Shown here: positions 42,039 through 51,094 of the stretch, piece by piece
Layout of the letters: every line of letters starts with the position of its first letter
How positions within the stretch are numbered: the stretch's first letter is position 1
Assembly (NCBI RefSeq): GCF_030325625.1
Contig: NZ_JACAIS010000012.1
Span: forward strand, 62,001 to 126,000
Direction of reading: 5' to 3'
Origin: Sphingobacterium sp. N143
Lineage (GTDB): Bacteria > Bacteroidota > Bacteroidia > Sphingobacteriales > Sphingobacteriaceae
Length of the DNA stretch: 64,000 nucleotides
Made by a program: the position numbers and the translations under genes
The notes under the pieces: model-generated
Seen by the model: the letters and a program-made list of their open reading frames with translations, nothing else
Databases searched by the model: none
Told to the model about the DNA's origin: nothing

Positions 42039-42515
42039 ATGCTAAAGCGAATTAATTTTTATGTGAGTGCCTTATTGGTTTGTGTCGTTTTGTCTAGTTT
42101 TACTTTCCGGGGAGAGGAGAAACAAGCCAGGGTACAGCGGGTGATTGATGGTGATACCTTTGTGATAGAAAATGGAACTTCAAAAGGCGAGAAAGTAAGA
42201 TTGATTGGAGTTGACGCGCCTGAAACGAGAAGAACAGCGCGGAAAGAAGTAGGGTATTATGGCCAGGAGGCAAAAGAATATTTAAGAACTATGTTGAACG
42301 GTAAACAGGTGAAGTTAGTATTCGATGTAGGAAAAAGAGACCGTTATGGAAGACTACTTGCTTATGTGTATCTTGGAAACAAATTTGTAAATGCAGAGCT
42401 GGTTAAGCAGGGATATGCTGTATCTTATACATTGGCACCCAATGTGCAATATGCTGATTTGTTTTTGAAATTAGAACGTCAGGCCCGGCAAGCTAAACGT
42501 GGGCTTTGGAATTAA
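42039..42515 (+). CDS. Thermonuclease (SNase) family secreted nuclease
   Basis: Product of 158 residues from MLKRINFYVSALLVCVVLSS, which gives a proper signal peptide. The TTG at 41994 and the ATG at 42030 are also in frame, but the promoter (-7 box 42014-42021) places the start of transcription at about 42028. The SNase motifs are RVIDGDTFVI, KVRLIGVDAPETRR (catalytic Arg, Ca-binding Asp, Glu) and KRDRYGRLLAYVYLG (second Arg). It probably degrades DNA or RNA in the periplasm or outside. The EamA gene follows after 21 bases. Confidence 0.92.
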   Translation: MLKRINFYVSALLVCVVLSSFTFRGEEKQARVQRVIDGDTFVIENGTSKGEKVRLIGVDAPETRRTARKEVGYYGQEAKEYLRTMLNGKQVKLVFDVGKRDRYGRLLAYVYLGNKFVNAELVKQGYAVSYTLAPNVQYADLFLKLERQARQAKRGLWN

Positions 42516-42536
42516 ATTAAAATTGATATCTGACTA

Positions 42537-43406
42537 ATGATTTTTGTCTTATTAAGTGTTATCTGTAGTGTCACCGTGGCAGTATTACTGAAATTGGCAA
42601 AGCAAAATGATGTTGAAGCAAAGCAAATTATCGTCTGGAACTATCCCGTTGCCGTTGCTTTGACATATTTTATGCTGCAGCCGGAGCTCAATGATATTGA
42701 CTGGGGGGCTTTACCCTTCTTGCTTTACGGTGTTTTAGCCCTATTATTGCCCAGTATGTTTATATTTATAGCCCTGTCAATTCGTTACAGTGGTCTTGTA
42801 AAGACAGAAGTTGCACAAAGGCTGTCTTTGTTTATTCCCTTGCTAGCTGCCTTTTTTCTCTTCCACGAAAAATGGCAGGCAAATAAAATGCTCGGGATAG
42901 GAGTAGGGGTGCTGGCTATCATATGTTCCATTGGCTGGCAAAAATCCAGGAAGGCTGCAAAGGATTCCGGTGCCCGTACAATGGCCCTTTATCCGCTTGT
43001 CGTCTTTATCGGGATGGGGGTGATTGATATTCTATTTAAACAGGTAGCCTTACATGTAACTGTACCTTATGTCAGCTCGATGTTTATTATATTTGTTATG
43101 GCTATGCTGGCTGCTTTGCTATTCATGTTCTATTTTATCATTGTTGAAAAGCAAGTTTTCTCCATAAAGGCAATAGGTTATGGGGCTGTTTTGGGAGCTT
43201 TTAATTTCTGTAATATCTTATTTTATATGAAAGCACACCGTGCGCTGCCAGAAAATCCATCTATTGTCTTCACTGGAATGAATATAGGGGTTATTTCATT
43301 GGGGGCACTGGTTGGCGTGCTATTTTTCAGGGAAAGATTATCAAGGTTAAATTATCTTGGGATAGTACTTTCCATTGTTTCAGTTTTAATTATTGCATAT
43401 CTGTGA
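42537..43406 (+). CDS. EamA family (drug/metabolite) transporter
   Basis: Product of 289 residues with about ten hydrophobic segments in two repeated halves, as in the 10-TM DMT superfamily. MIFVLLSVICSVTVAVLLKLAK begins TM1, and the second EamA half starts near residue 150 (MALYPLVVFIGMGVIDILFKQ). It is likely an exporter or permease of a small metabolite. Its stop overlaps the YigZ GTG start, so nuc-eamA-yigZ-udp form a tightly packed unit. Confidence 0.88.
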   Translation: MIFVLLSVICSVTVAVLLKLAKQNDVEAKQIIVWNYPVAVALTYFMLQPELNDIDWGALPFLLYGVLALLLPSMFIFIALSIRYSGLVKTEVAQRLSLFIPLLAAFFLFHEKWQANKMLGIGVGVLAIICSIGWQKSRKAAKDSGARTMALYPLVVFIGMGVIDILFKQVALHVTVPYVSSMFIIFVMAMLAALLFMFYFIIVEKQVFSIKAIGYGAVLGAFNFCNILFYMKAHRALPENPSIVFTGMNIGVISLGALVGVLFFRERLSRLNYLGIVLSIVSVLIIAYL

Positions 43407-44020
43407 GCTTATTCGAGGATACATATCGCACCATCGATACAAATTATGAGGGAATTTTCAGGGATAAGGGGAGCAAATTCATTGCTTATGCCTTTCCTTT
43501 TAAATCCGAGGAGAAATTAAAAGATCTTGTACAAGAAGTAAAGGCGCTTCATCCCAAGGCCAGACATCATTGTTGGGCCTATCGTCTTACTCCCGACCGC
43601 AATGTCTTTCGATTAAATGATGACGGGGAACCATCCGGCACGGCGGGCCGACCTATTTTAAATGTATTGCTTTCAGCAGATCTCACAAATGTGATTGTCG
43701 TTGTCGTTCGTTATTTCGGGGGCACATTGTTGGGCGTTCCTGGATTGATCAATGCATATAAATCGGCGGCACAGGACGCGCTAAGCCATGCGGAAATCAA
43801 AGAATGTACCGTCAATGATGTTTATGGGCTGCGGTTTGATTATCTGGATATGAATGACGTCATGCGGATTATTAAGGAAGAAGGACTGGAGATCGAAAAA
43901 CAGGAATTTGACAATAGCTGCTACTTAGAATTTGAAGTGCGCAAGATGCAGGTCAATCAGGTGGTCGACCGGTTCTCAAAAATAGATCGCTGTCTATTGA
44001 ATTATATAAGAACGATATGA
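43403..44020 (+). CDS. YigZ/IMPACT family protein (UPF0029)
   Basis: Product of 205 residues with a GTG start that overlaps the previous stop (GTGA). The YigZ signature is FRDKGSKFIAYAFPFKSEEKL, HPKARHHCWAYRL, FRLNDDGEPSGTAGRPIL and VVRYFGGTLLGVPGLINAYKSAA, followed by a DUF1949-like ferredoxin-fold tail. Eukaryotic IMPACT proteins regulate Gcn2 kinase. The bacterial role is not known. Confidence 0.92.
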   Translation: MSLFEDTYRTIDTNYEGIFRDKGSKFIAYAFPFKSEEKLKDLVQEVKALHPKARHHCWAYRLTPDRNVFRLNDDGEPSGTAGRPILNVLLSADLTNVIVVVVRYFGGTLLGVPGLINAYKSAAQDALSHAEIKECTVNDVYGLRFDYLDMNDVMRIIKEEGLEIEKQEFDNSCYLEFEVRKMQVNQVVDRFSKIDRCLLNYIRTI

Positions 44021-44871
44021 TAAACAATTCAGAACTGATTTTAAACCCAGATGGTAGTATTTATCATCTGAATTTGTTGCCCGAAGATGTAGCCGATACA
44101 ATCATTACAGTCGGCGATCCGGATCGTGTGGCAAAAGTATCAAAGTATTTTGATCGTATTGAACTTAAAAAAGGGAAAAGAGAATTTATTACTCATACCG
44201 GATACATAGGTGCCCGACGATTAACGGTAATTTCAACAGGTATTGGAACGGACAATATCGATATCGTTATCAATGAGCTTGATGCCCTGGTCAATATTGA
44301 CTTTCAGCACAGGACTGTAAAAAGCGAATTAACTACATTGGATATCATCCGGATCGGGACTTCTGGTGCCGTACAGGCAGATGTTGAAATGGGAACGATA
44401 CTCGCATCAGCTTATGCTGTAGGTTTTGATGCACTGATGCAGTATTATCAAAAAAAGTACGATGATACTGAACGTGGAATTCAGGATGCTATCATCCGTG
44501 ACTTTCCCCAGCTGAATTTAAAGCCCTATGTTGCCCGAGCAAGCGATGACCTCCTGGCACGTATTGCCTTCGATCTTCCCACGGGAATGACACTGACGGC
44601 GCCAGGGTTCTATGCTCCTCAAGGACGTTGTCTCAGGTCACATAATACCATTCCTGATCTAATGGCCTGGATAAACTCATTTAGGTGCCATGATCTTCGT
44701 TTTACCAACCTGGAAATGGAAACCGCCGGTATTTATGCCTTGGCGAGCATGTTTGGGCATCAGGCCATCTCGATCAATGCAATCCTGGCCAGTAGGGTAG
44801 TCGGGGAATTTTCGGCTAATCCTGAATCTGTGGTCGAAAAGGCGATACAGTTAGTATTGGCACGTATCTAA
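44017..44871 (+). CDS. Nucleoside (uridine) phosphorylase
   Basis: Product of 284 residues in the PNP/UDP family. VGDPDRVAKVSKYF, STGIGTDNIDIVINELDAL, IRIGTSGAVQADVEMG and TNLEMETAGIYALASMFGHQAISINAI match the uridine phosphorylase branch. It splits nucleosides with phosphate to base and pentose 1-phosphate for pyrimidine salvage. Its start overlaps the YigZ stop (ATGA). Specificity for uridine is inferred. Confidence 0.88.
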   Translation: MINNSELILNPDGSIYHLNLLPEDVADTIITVGDPDRVAKVSKYFDRIELKKGKREFITHTGYIGARRLTVISTGIGTDNIDIVINELDALVNIDFQHRTVKSELTTLDIIRIGTSGAVQADVEMGTILASAYAVGFDALMQYYQKKYDDTERGIQDAIIRDFPQLNLKPYVARASDDLLARIAFDLPTGMTLTAPGFYAPQGRCLRSHNTIPDLMAWINSFRCHDLRFTNLEMETAGIYALASMFGHQAISINAILASRVVGEFSANPESVVEKAIQLVLARI

Positions 44872-44960
44872 CTGGATCGACATGGCTACACATGTGGGAG
44901 CAGTATTGCTGATGAGTGACCGTTTAGGAAGTTGTGCCCTTATGGAGTTTATTGTTGGCT

Positions 44961-45007
44961 TTCAAATAGAAAAGGAGTTGTTTTAAACAACTCCTTTTCT
45001 ATTTGAA
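44961..45007. terminator. Bidirectional terminator between udp-like gene and rodA
   Basis: Perfect 23-bp stem (44961-44983 with 44985-45007), one of the longest in the window. The rodA stop codon (44983-44985) lies at its apex. It serves both convergent units. Confidence 0.85.
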
Positions 45008-46248
45008 TCAAACTTCAGCATAATAAATAATAAGATCGTAAAACTCCATAACGAAGATCCTCCATAGCTTATGAAAGGTAAAGGGATCCCGATAACGGGT
45101 ACGATCCCTATCGTCATCCCAATGTTGATGAAGAAGTGAAAAAACAAGATGGAGGCAACACCGTATGCATAAATTCGAGCAAATGCCGAGCGCTGTCGTT
45201 CAGCAATATGAATAATCCGAAGTAATAAGGTCAAATAGATCGCCAGCAGTGAAACTGAACCAACAAAGCCCCATTCTTCACCTACGGTACAAAAAATAAA
45301 ATCTGTACTTTGTTCAGGTACAAAGTTGTACTTTGTTTGGGTTCCCTGCAGATATCCCTTTCCCCAGAACTGTCCTGATCCGATTGCTATTTTGGATTGG
45401 TTCAGGTTATAGCCTTGTCCCTTGGGGTCGTCCATTTTCCCCAAAATGATGTCAATACGATTGCGCTGATGGGATTGGAGCACATGATCGTAAACCAAGT
45501 CCACACATAATATAAATATAGCGCTTGCTGCAAAGAGGATGCTTAGGTTAATGATATACTTCCTCTTCTTGCGGAAGCTCCACATGAAAAAACCGATGAT
45601 GGCAGCTAGGACTAAGATCAAAATCCAGGGATTGAACAGAAGGGCCAAAACAAACAGCAGGATACAGAGTCCACCAAATATTAATAATTCGTTATTCACA
45701 TATCCTTCACGGTAAAAAACAAAAATTAACGAGAAGAAAGCCAGTGCAGATCCGGTATCAGGCTGTAGCATAACCAGAAATACAGGAAATAGCACGATTC
45801 CGGCACCCATGACAAGTGTTTGCATCGTGGGGGCCTTATTGCTCTGCGAACTCAGAAAATTAGCTAATAATAAACAGGTGGAAAGCTTTGCAAATTCGGA
45901 CGGTTGGAGCCTGAAAAAACCAAGATCAATCCAAGCTTGATTACCGCCTACATTGCGTCCTACAACCAAAACAATGACCAACAGGATGGCTGTTATCCCA
46001 TAAAATATCGGAGAAGCCGAACTGAAAAATTTAGCATCTATAATCAATATCGATACCCCCAGAATAATGGCTGAGATAAGATATAATGATTGTTTCCCAT
46101 AATTGGTCCCTAAGGTAAAAAAATTAGGTTGTTCAGGATTAAATACCGCCGCCCGGATATTGAACAAACCGATGAGGCATAGTGATAGCCATAGGGTAAT
46201 GGTAATCCAGTCGATCTTTCCAAAGAAACTATTTTTTTGATTATTCAT
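44983..46248 (-). CDS. rodA: Rod shape-determining protein RodA
   Basis: Product of 421 residues with about ten membrane segments, a SEDS-family glycosyltransferase that polymerises lipid II in the elongasome. Family blocks: GGNQAWIDLGFFRLQPSEFAKLSTCLLLANFL (WIDLG), LVMLQPDTGSALAFF with the conserved catalytic-region Asp, GKGYLQGTQTKYNFVPEQSTDFIFCTVGEEWGFVGS, and PVIGIPLPFISYGGSSL. It partners the PBP2 encoded just upstream, whose stop overlaps its start by 8 bases. Last gene of mreBCD-mrdA-rodA. Confidence 0.96.
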   Translation of the reverse strand: MNNQKNSFFGKIDWITITLWLSLCLIGLFNIRAAVFNPEQPNFFTLGTNYGKQSLYLISAIILGVSILIIDAKFFSSASPIFYGITAILLVIVLVVGRNVGGNQAWIDLGFFRLQPSEFAKLSTCLLLANFLSSQSNKAPTMQTLVMGAGIVLFPVFLVMLQPDTGSALAFFSLIFVFYREGYVNNELLIFGGLCILLFVLALLFNPWILILVLAAIIGFFMWSFRKKRKYIINLSILFAASAIFILCVDLVYDHVLQSHQRNRIDIILGKMDDPKGQGYNLNQSKIAIGSGQFWGKGYLQGTQTKYNFVPEQSTDFIFCTVGEEWGFVGSVSLLAIYLTLLLRIIHIAERQRSAFARIYAYGVASILFFHFFINIGMTIGIVPVIGIPLPFISYGGSSLWSFTILLFIMLKFDSNRKGVV

Positions 46249-48223
46249 ATCTTCTCCTTACCGCGCTATGGTGAACAATTGTTTCTTTTGGTTTTATCAA
46301 AGCCGCCAGCTGACGTTTGGATTTTGTGGTATCCGTTTTTGATTTCACTGAATCAGCCTTCTTGACATCTTTACTTTTAGGATCTGCTACTTTTTTTGGA
46401 GCAGGCAGAAAATTTGCCTTATAGATACGATCCTGAATATACTTTGGTGTAGTAATCGTATCTTTTAGATATTTTTCGACCATCATACTGGCTATAGGTC
46501 CGGCCCAGGTGCCACCATAACCCGCATTTTCGACAAATACAGCAATGGCAATTTTAGGATTTTCGCGGGGGGCAAAAGCAAAAAATACGGCATGGTTTTC
46601 ACCATGTGGATTTTGGGCGGTACCCGTTTTGCCGCACATTTCAATGCCTGGAATACGGTTTGACCAGGCAGTGCCCTCAGGCGTATTGACAGCATCGCTC
46701 ATTCCCTGAATGACCACTGGATAATATTGTTCGTCTACCCCAGCGCTTATTTTCTCGGTAAATTCCTTTTTGGCAATTTTTTTTGCGCCAATACCTTTGA
46801 TCAGGTGTGGCCTATAGTAAAAACCTTTGTTCGCAACGATAGCCATGATATTGGCCATCTGTAATGGTGTTATCCCCATTTCACCTTGCCCAATCGATAA
46901 AGAAATGTTGAAGCTTGACCGCCATTTATCATTCCCATATCGTTTGGTATAGAAATCAGAGGTAGGCAATAGCCCGGGTTTTTCACCCGGAAGGTCGATG
47001 CCCAATTTATGTCCAATCCCAAACTGTGTGACCGCATTTCGCCATAGGTCATAAGCTTTAGGACCGGAAAGACCACGACCATCAATCATTTTGGCATAAG
47101 TAAATCCATAATAAGTGTTGCATGATACTGCGACCGAACGTTGTAAGGTAGTTGATCCATGGTAGTGGGTACATCCCATCCATCCACGTCCACCACCGTA
47201 ACTATAACCATGAGGACAGAAAAAAACAGTATTTCGGTCAATTACTCCGGCCTGTTGCGCCGTTAATGCGGAAACAACCTTGAAGACTGATCCCGGGGGA
47301 TAAGAGGCCTGGATAGGCCTGTTGAAAAGCGGTTTGGTCTCATCCTTTAGTAATTTCATATAATTATTGCCGGATTGTCTGCCAACCATAAGATTGGGGT
47401 TGTAACTTGGACTACTGACGTAAGCCAGGATCTCTCCTGAGGCAGGTTCAATGGCAACAATAGATCCCAATTTATTTTTCATGAGGCTTTCTCCCAGGAG
47501 CTGAAGATCCTTGTCCAAGGAAGAGACCAGGCCTTCACCAGCAACAGCCAAGGTGTCGTATTTACCTTCCATAAAGATCCCCTTCGGGCGGTTCAGCGCA
47601 TCTACCATTAAATTGTTGACCCCTCTTTTTCCACGGATCAGATCCTCATATGAACGCTCTACTCCACTACGGCCTATATAGTCACCACTCCGATAGAATC
47701 CGCCGGACCGTTCAATATCTTTTTCATTGACTTCACTTACATAGCCCAGAAACTGTGCGGCAATACTATCCGGATAACTTCTAATGGTTCTTTTTTGTAC
47801 GTAAAAACCACGAAATTGATACTGGTACTCCTGATATTGAGCCCAGGTTCGGACTGAAAGTTGTTTTTCAAAGATGGAAGCCCGGTAGGGGGAGTGCGCC
47901 CTAGCCTTATCCATACGTTTGATAAAACCTGCTTTGTCAATGTCGATCAATTTACAGAATAAAGCAGTATCGATTTCTTTGACTTCACGTGGAGTAACCA
48001 TCAAGTCGTATACAGGTTCATTCTGGACCAATACCTTACCTTTTCGGTCTAAGATGACACCCCTGGCAGGATAGACAATGACCTTACGCATGACATTGCT
48101 ATTGGCAGAATGTATATAAGAGTCATCAATGATCTGTAAATAAAATAAACGTGCCACCAAGGTTAAGGCAATGGCGATAAAAATTCCGGATACGACGTAC
48201 TTACGAGCAAAAAAACTATTCAT
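46241..48223 (-). CDS. mrdA: Penicillin-binding protein 2 (transpeptidase)
   Basis: Product of 660 residues. There is one N-terminal membrane anchor (YVVSGIFIAIALTLVARLFYLQ), a PBP dimerisation domain (VIVYPARGVILDRKGKVLVQNEPVYDL) and a transpeptidase domain with YPPGSVFKV (SxxK), AVSCNTYYG (SxN) and CGKTGTAQNP (KTG). It cross-links new peptidoglycan in the side wall with RodA. The last 60 residues are a Lys/Ser/Thr-rich tail (KSKDVKKADSVKSKTDTTKSK), common in Bacteroidetes PBP2. It lies 26 bases after mreD. Confidence 0.96.
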   Translation of the reverse strand: MNSFFARKYVVSGIFIAIALTLVARLFYLQIIDDSYIHSANSNVMRKVIVYPARGVILDRKGKVLVQNEPVYDLMVTPREVKEIDTALFCKLIDIDKAGFIKRMDKARAHSPYRASIFEKQLSVRTWAQYQEYQYQFRGFYVQKRTIRSYPDSIAAQFLGYVSEVNEKDIERSGGFYRSGDYIGRSGVERSYEDLIRGKRGVNNLMVDALNRPKGIFMEGKYDTLAVAGEGLVSSLDKDLQLLGESLMKNKLGSIVAIEPASGEILAYVSSPSYNPNLMVGRQSGNNYMKLLKDETKPLFNRPIQASYPPGSVFKVVSALTAQQAGVIDRNTVFFCPHGYSYGGGRGWMGCTHYHGSTTLQRSVAVSCNTYYGFTYAKMIDGRGLSGPKAYDLWRNAVTQFGIGHKLGIDLPGEKPGLLPTSDFYTKRYGNDKWRSSFNISLSIGQGEMGITPLQMANIMAIVANKGFYYRPHLIKGIGAKKIAKKEFTEKISAGVDEQYYPVVIQGMSDAVNTPEGTAWSNRIPGIEMCGKTGTAQNPHGENHAVFFAFAPRENPKIAIAVFVENAGYGGTWAGPIASMMVEKYLKDTITTPKYIQDRIYKANFLPAPKKVADPKSKDVKKADSVKSKTDTTKSKRQLAALIKPKETIVHHSAVRRRYE

Positions 48224-48249
48224 AGAAATGAATTTCTATCCATCGATCA

Positions 48250-48768
48250 CTACAACCGATCTTTCTTTTTGTAGAATAATATGCTAAATAATAGCATGAT
48301 AATTACTGTAAATATACAACTTAAAACAATACTGAGCAGTGTATATTGAATGTGTTGGAAGGAGAATGATTCTAATAGGTACAAGAATGCATGATGGATT
48401 AATGCCCCAAAAAAGATATAAGAAAAAAACCAGCGTACATTCATCAATCCCAACATGGGGGTCAGCAAAGATTCACGTTCTTCGACCTCAAGTGTGATTT
48501 TCATGAAGAAAATCCGGAAAGCGGCCAGGGCCACACAGGCGGCTGTATTTACGCCAAGGGTATCATAAAAAGCATCTACTGTTAGCCCTGTCAGAAAGGC
48601 TATGAGGTAAACCATAAAATTGGGCGTAGCGGTCGGAAGAAGGAAAATAATCAGGATATAGGGAAATGCGGCAGCAAGGTTATAATAGCCTATATTTTGG
48701 AATAAAAACACCTGCATTCCAATCAAAACGATAAATCGAATAATATTAAAAATTAAAATTCTAGCCAT
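48250..48768 (-). CDS. mreD: Rod shape-determining protein MreD
   Basis: Product of 172 residues, almost wholly hydrophobic, with five or six membrane segments and a basic C-terminus (FYKKKDRL). MreD is poorly conserved, so the call rests on size, topology and position between mreC (8-base overlap) and mrdA. It links MreB and MreC to the membrane elongation complex. Confidence 0.88.
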   Translation of the reverse strand: MARILIFNIIRFIVLIGMQVFLFQNIGYYNLAAAFPYILIIFLLPTATPNFMVYLIAFLTGLTVDAFYDTLGVNTAACVALAAFRIFFMKITLEVEERESLLTPMLGLMNVRWFFSYIFFGALIHHAFLYLLESFSFQHIQYTLLSIVLSCIFTVIIMLLFSILFYKKKDRL

Positions 48769-49603
48769 TGTCCTTCGTCGATTCTTCCAGTGTTTTTAAT
48801 TCATTGCTTAATTGATCCTTCACGACATAAACATGCTGTAAGTTGGAGAAATTTGTACTTAAAAGAATTCTAAGATCCAGGAATGCATCTCCGGAGGAGA
48901 TACCCGTCTGAATGATTGTTCCCACAAAAATACCTTTTGGAAAATGCCCCGAATATCCCGAAGTATACACTTTATCCCCTTTATTTACTTTGACATGATT
49001 TGGGATTTCCTTAACCATGCCAGCACGATAATCGATATTGTTGCCCCAGATTAATGATCCGAAAACCTCAGTGTGCCCCAAGGTTACTGAGATGCGGGTA
49101 TCCGGATGCAATAAGGACTGTACAGTTGAAAAGTGGGGTGAGACATTTAAGACAATACCTACAACTCCATTGGGGGCAATGACTCCCATGCCTTTCTCAA
49201 TACCATCATTACTGCCCTTATCCAGTGTAATGGTATTGGCTTTTTGATGGATACTGTTATTGATCACCGTAGCAATAATGAATTGATAACGTCCAAATTC
49301 ACTACTGTCGATGGCGGGTAAAGGAGCAATTTTTATACTGTCAGTTGATTTGTAATCCTGTAGATCCTTCCGCAGCTGCGCATTTTCTTTCGCTAAAGCT
49401 TCATTCGTCTCCCCCAAGTGCAGATAGCTTTTCCAGGAATTGACTTTGGCATAAAGACTGCCGATAACGCGATTGGATGAGTTGAGCACAGCGCTGCGCT
49501 GGTATGAGTTGTTGGTAATAATCAAAAATAATGAGAATCCAAAAAATAGGATAAACCAAAAGAATGCATTATATCGTCTTAGGAATAACCAGAGGTTTCT
49601 CAT
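48761..49603 (-). CDS. mreC: Rod shape-determining protein MreC
   Basis: Product of 280 residues: one N-terminal membrane anchor (YNAFFWFILFFGFSLFLIIT), a coiled coil (about 70-95, NEALAKENAQLRKDLQDYK), then the MreC beta-domain (ATVINNSIHQKANTITLDKGSNDGIEKGMGVIAPNGVVGIV...SGYSGHFPKGIFVGTI). It is a periplasmic scaffold that activates PBP2. It lies 92 bases after mreB and overlaps mreD by 8 bases. Confidence 0.95.
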   Translation of the reverse strand: MRNLWLFLRRYNAFFWFILFFGFSLFLIITNNSYQRSAVLNSSNRVIGSLYAKVNSWKSYLHLGETNEALAKENAQLRKDLQDYKSTDSIKIAPLPAIDSSEFGRYQFIIATVINNSIHQKANTITLDKGSNDGIEKGMGVIAPNGVVGIVLNVSPHFSTVQSLLHPDTRISVTLGHTEVFGSLIWGNNIDYRAGMVKEIPNHVKVNKGDKVYTSGYSGHFPKGIFVGTIIQTGISSGDAFLDLRILLSTNFSNLQHVYVVKDQLSNELKTLEESTKDNG

Positions 49604-49695
49604 TGTTATAGCAGGTATTTAATAAGCAAGCGATATAATAGTTTTGCATATTATATCGCTCTTTAATAAAATATTGTTTAATTATTGAACGTTAA

Positions 49696-50718
49696 TTATT
49701 GCATCAAGAATTTGAATCGGCCAATATTCTTAAGAGCAGTACCCGTTCCTCTCACTACCGCACGGAGTGGATCTTCGGCAATATGCACTGGAAGTTTAGT
49801 CTTCGCCTGAATACGGCGATCCAATCCACGTAATAATGCACCGCCACCAGTAAGATAAATTCCTGTTTGATAAATATCAGCCGATAATTCTGGAGGTGTG
49901 ATCTCAAGAGCCTTCAAAATAGCTTCTTCAATTTTCGAAATGGATTTATCCAAGCAATGGGCAATTTCTGTATAAGAAACGGTAATTTGTTTAGGAACGC
50001 CAGTCATCAAATCACGGCCTTGAACAGCAAAATCTGCAGGTGGCTCCTGTAGTTCTGGCAGGGCAGCACCAACTTCAATTTTGATTTTCTCAGCGGTACG
50101 TTCCCCGATCATGATATTGTGCTGTCTACGGATATATTGAACAATATCAGAATCAAAATTATCTCCAGCCACCCGGATAGATTGGTCACATACGATCCCA
50201 GATAAGGCGATGACGGCGATTTCGGTCGTACCCCCACCGATATCGATGATCATATTCCCCATCGGTTCTTCTACATCAATGCCGATACCTACAGCAGCAG
50301 CCATGGGCTCATGAATAAGATATACTTCCTTAGCTCCTGCAATTTCAGCAGAATCACGTACGGCCCTCTTTTCTACTTCCGTAATACCAGAAGGGATACA
50401 GACAACCATACGGAGAGAAGGGAAAAACCAGCTCTTGCCATTATTGACCAATTTTACCATTCCTCTGATCAGGTGCTCTGCAGCCGTAAAATCAGCAATT
50501 ACACCATCACGTAAAGGGCGTACTGTTTTTATATTGTCGTGTGTTTTACCTTCCATTTGCATGGCCTGACGACCAATGGCAATCACCTTGTTCGTGGTGC
50601 GGTCAAATGCAACAATAGAAGGTTCGTCCACTACTACTTTGTCATTATGAATTATTAGGGTGTTTGCAGTACCCAAGTCAATCGCAACTTCTTGCGTAAA
50701 CCAATTAAATAAGCCCAT
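49696..50718 (-). CDS. mreB: Rod shape-determining protein MreB
   Basis: Product of 340 residues of the actin fold. IDLGTANTLI (phosphate 1), RPLRDGVIADFTAAEHLIRGMV, LIHEPMAAAVGIGID, NMIIDIGGGTTEIAVIALSG (phosphate 2) and GIYLTGGGALLRGLD are all intact. Filaments of MreB steer the elongasome and give rod shape. First gene of the operon. A TAGGTTTG -7 box lies at 50752-50759. Confidence 0.97.
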   Translation of the reverse strand: MGLFNWFTQEVAIDLGTANTLIIHNDKVVVDEPSIVAFDRTTNKVIAIGRQAMQMEGKTHDNIKTVRPLRDGVIADFTAAEHLIRGMVKLVNNGKSWFFPSLRMVVCIPSGITEVEKRAVRDSAEIAGAKEVYLIHEPMAAAVGIGIDVEEPMGNMIIDIGGGTTEIAVIALSGIVCDQSIRVAGDNFDSDIVQYIRRQHNIMIGERTAEKIKIEVGAALPELQEPPADFAVQGRDLMTGVPKQITVSYTEIAHCLDKSISKIEEAILKALEITPPELSADIYQTGIYLTGGGALLRGLDRRIQAKTKLPVHIAEDPLRAVVRGTGTALKNIGRFKFLMQ

Positions 50719-50879
50719 TTGCTAATCCTTAAGCTATTTTAAAATAATATGCAAACCTACACAAAAAAAATTAATCTTTTTGAGGTTCAACATCAAAAAA
50801 AACTATATTCTGAAAGTAAATTCTAACTGGAAAAAACTGTCTTTAAATTTAACGAATATAATCTATAATTCTTACCTGT

Positions 50880-51005
50880 ATGCCAACTTATTTTTATGAA
50901 AATACTTTCGTGCCAGAATCGAAAGATCGCTTCAGATCCGAAATTATCAATCGGTGGCCTGTCTACTTTTGGGTTCGGTTTGCAGCTTTAATTTTCACCT
51001 CATAA
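50880..51005 (+). CDS. Candidate small protein, 41 residues
   Basis: A small frame in the 376-base gap between mreB and ndh: it starts MPTYFYENTFVPESKDRFRS and ends AALIFTS, with many aromatic residues (NRWPVYFWVRF). Its stop codon lies in the 5' arm of a very strong hairpin terminator (50996-51047), a pattern shared by established genes here. I recognise no family and no clear promoter. It may be a real small gene, possibly membrane-associated, or chance. Confidence 0.35.
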   Translation: MPTYFYENTFVPESKDRFRSEIINRWPVYFWVRFAALIFTS

Positions 51006-51047
51006 AAAAAACCTGGGTATGGAATGCCAGGGGTTTTTTATGAGGTG
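50996..51047. terminator. Bidirectional terminator after ndh
   Basis: 21-position stem (50996-51016 with 51027-51047) with two internal mismatches, a 10-base loop, and a CCTGG/CCAGG core flanked by A and T runs. On the minus strand it ends ndh. On the plus strand it would end a transcript coming from the mreB-side gap. Confidence 0.85.
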
Positions 51048-51094
51048 TATGAAAAAAACATAGTGATGTCTTTTCGATGTATTGGACAAAATAA

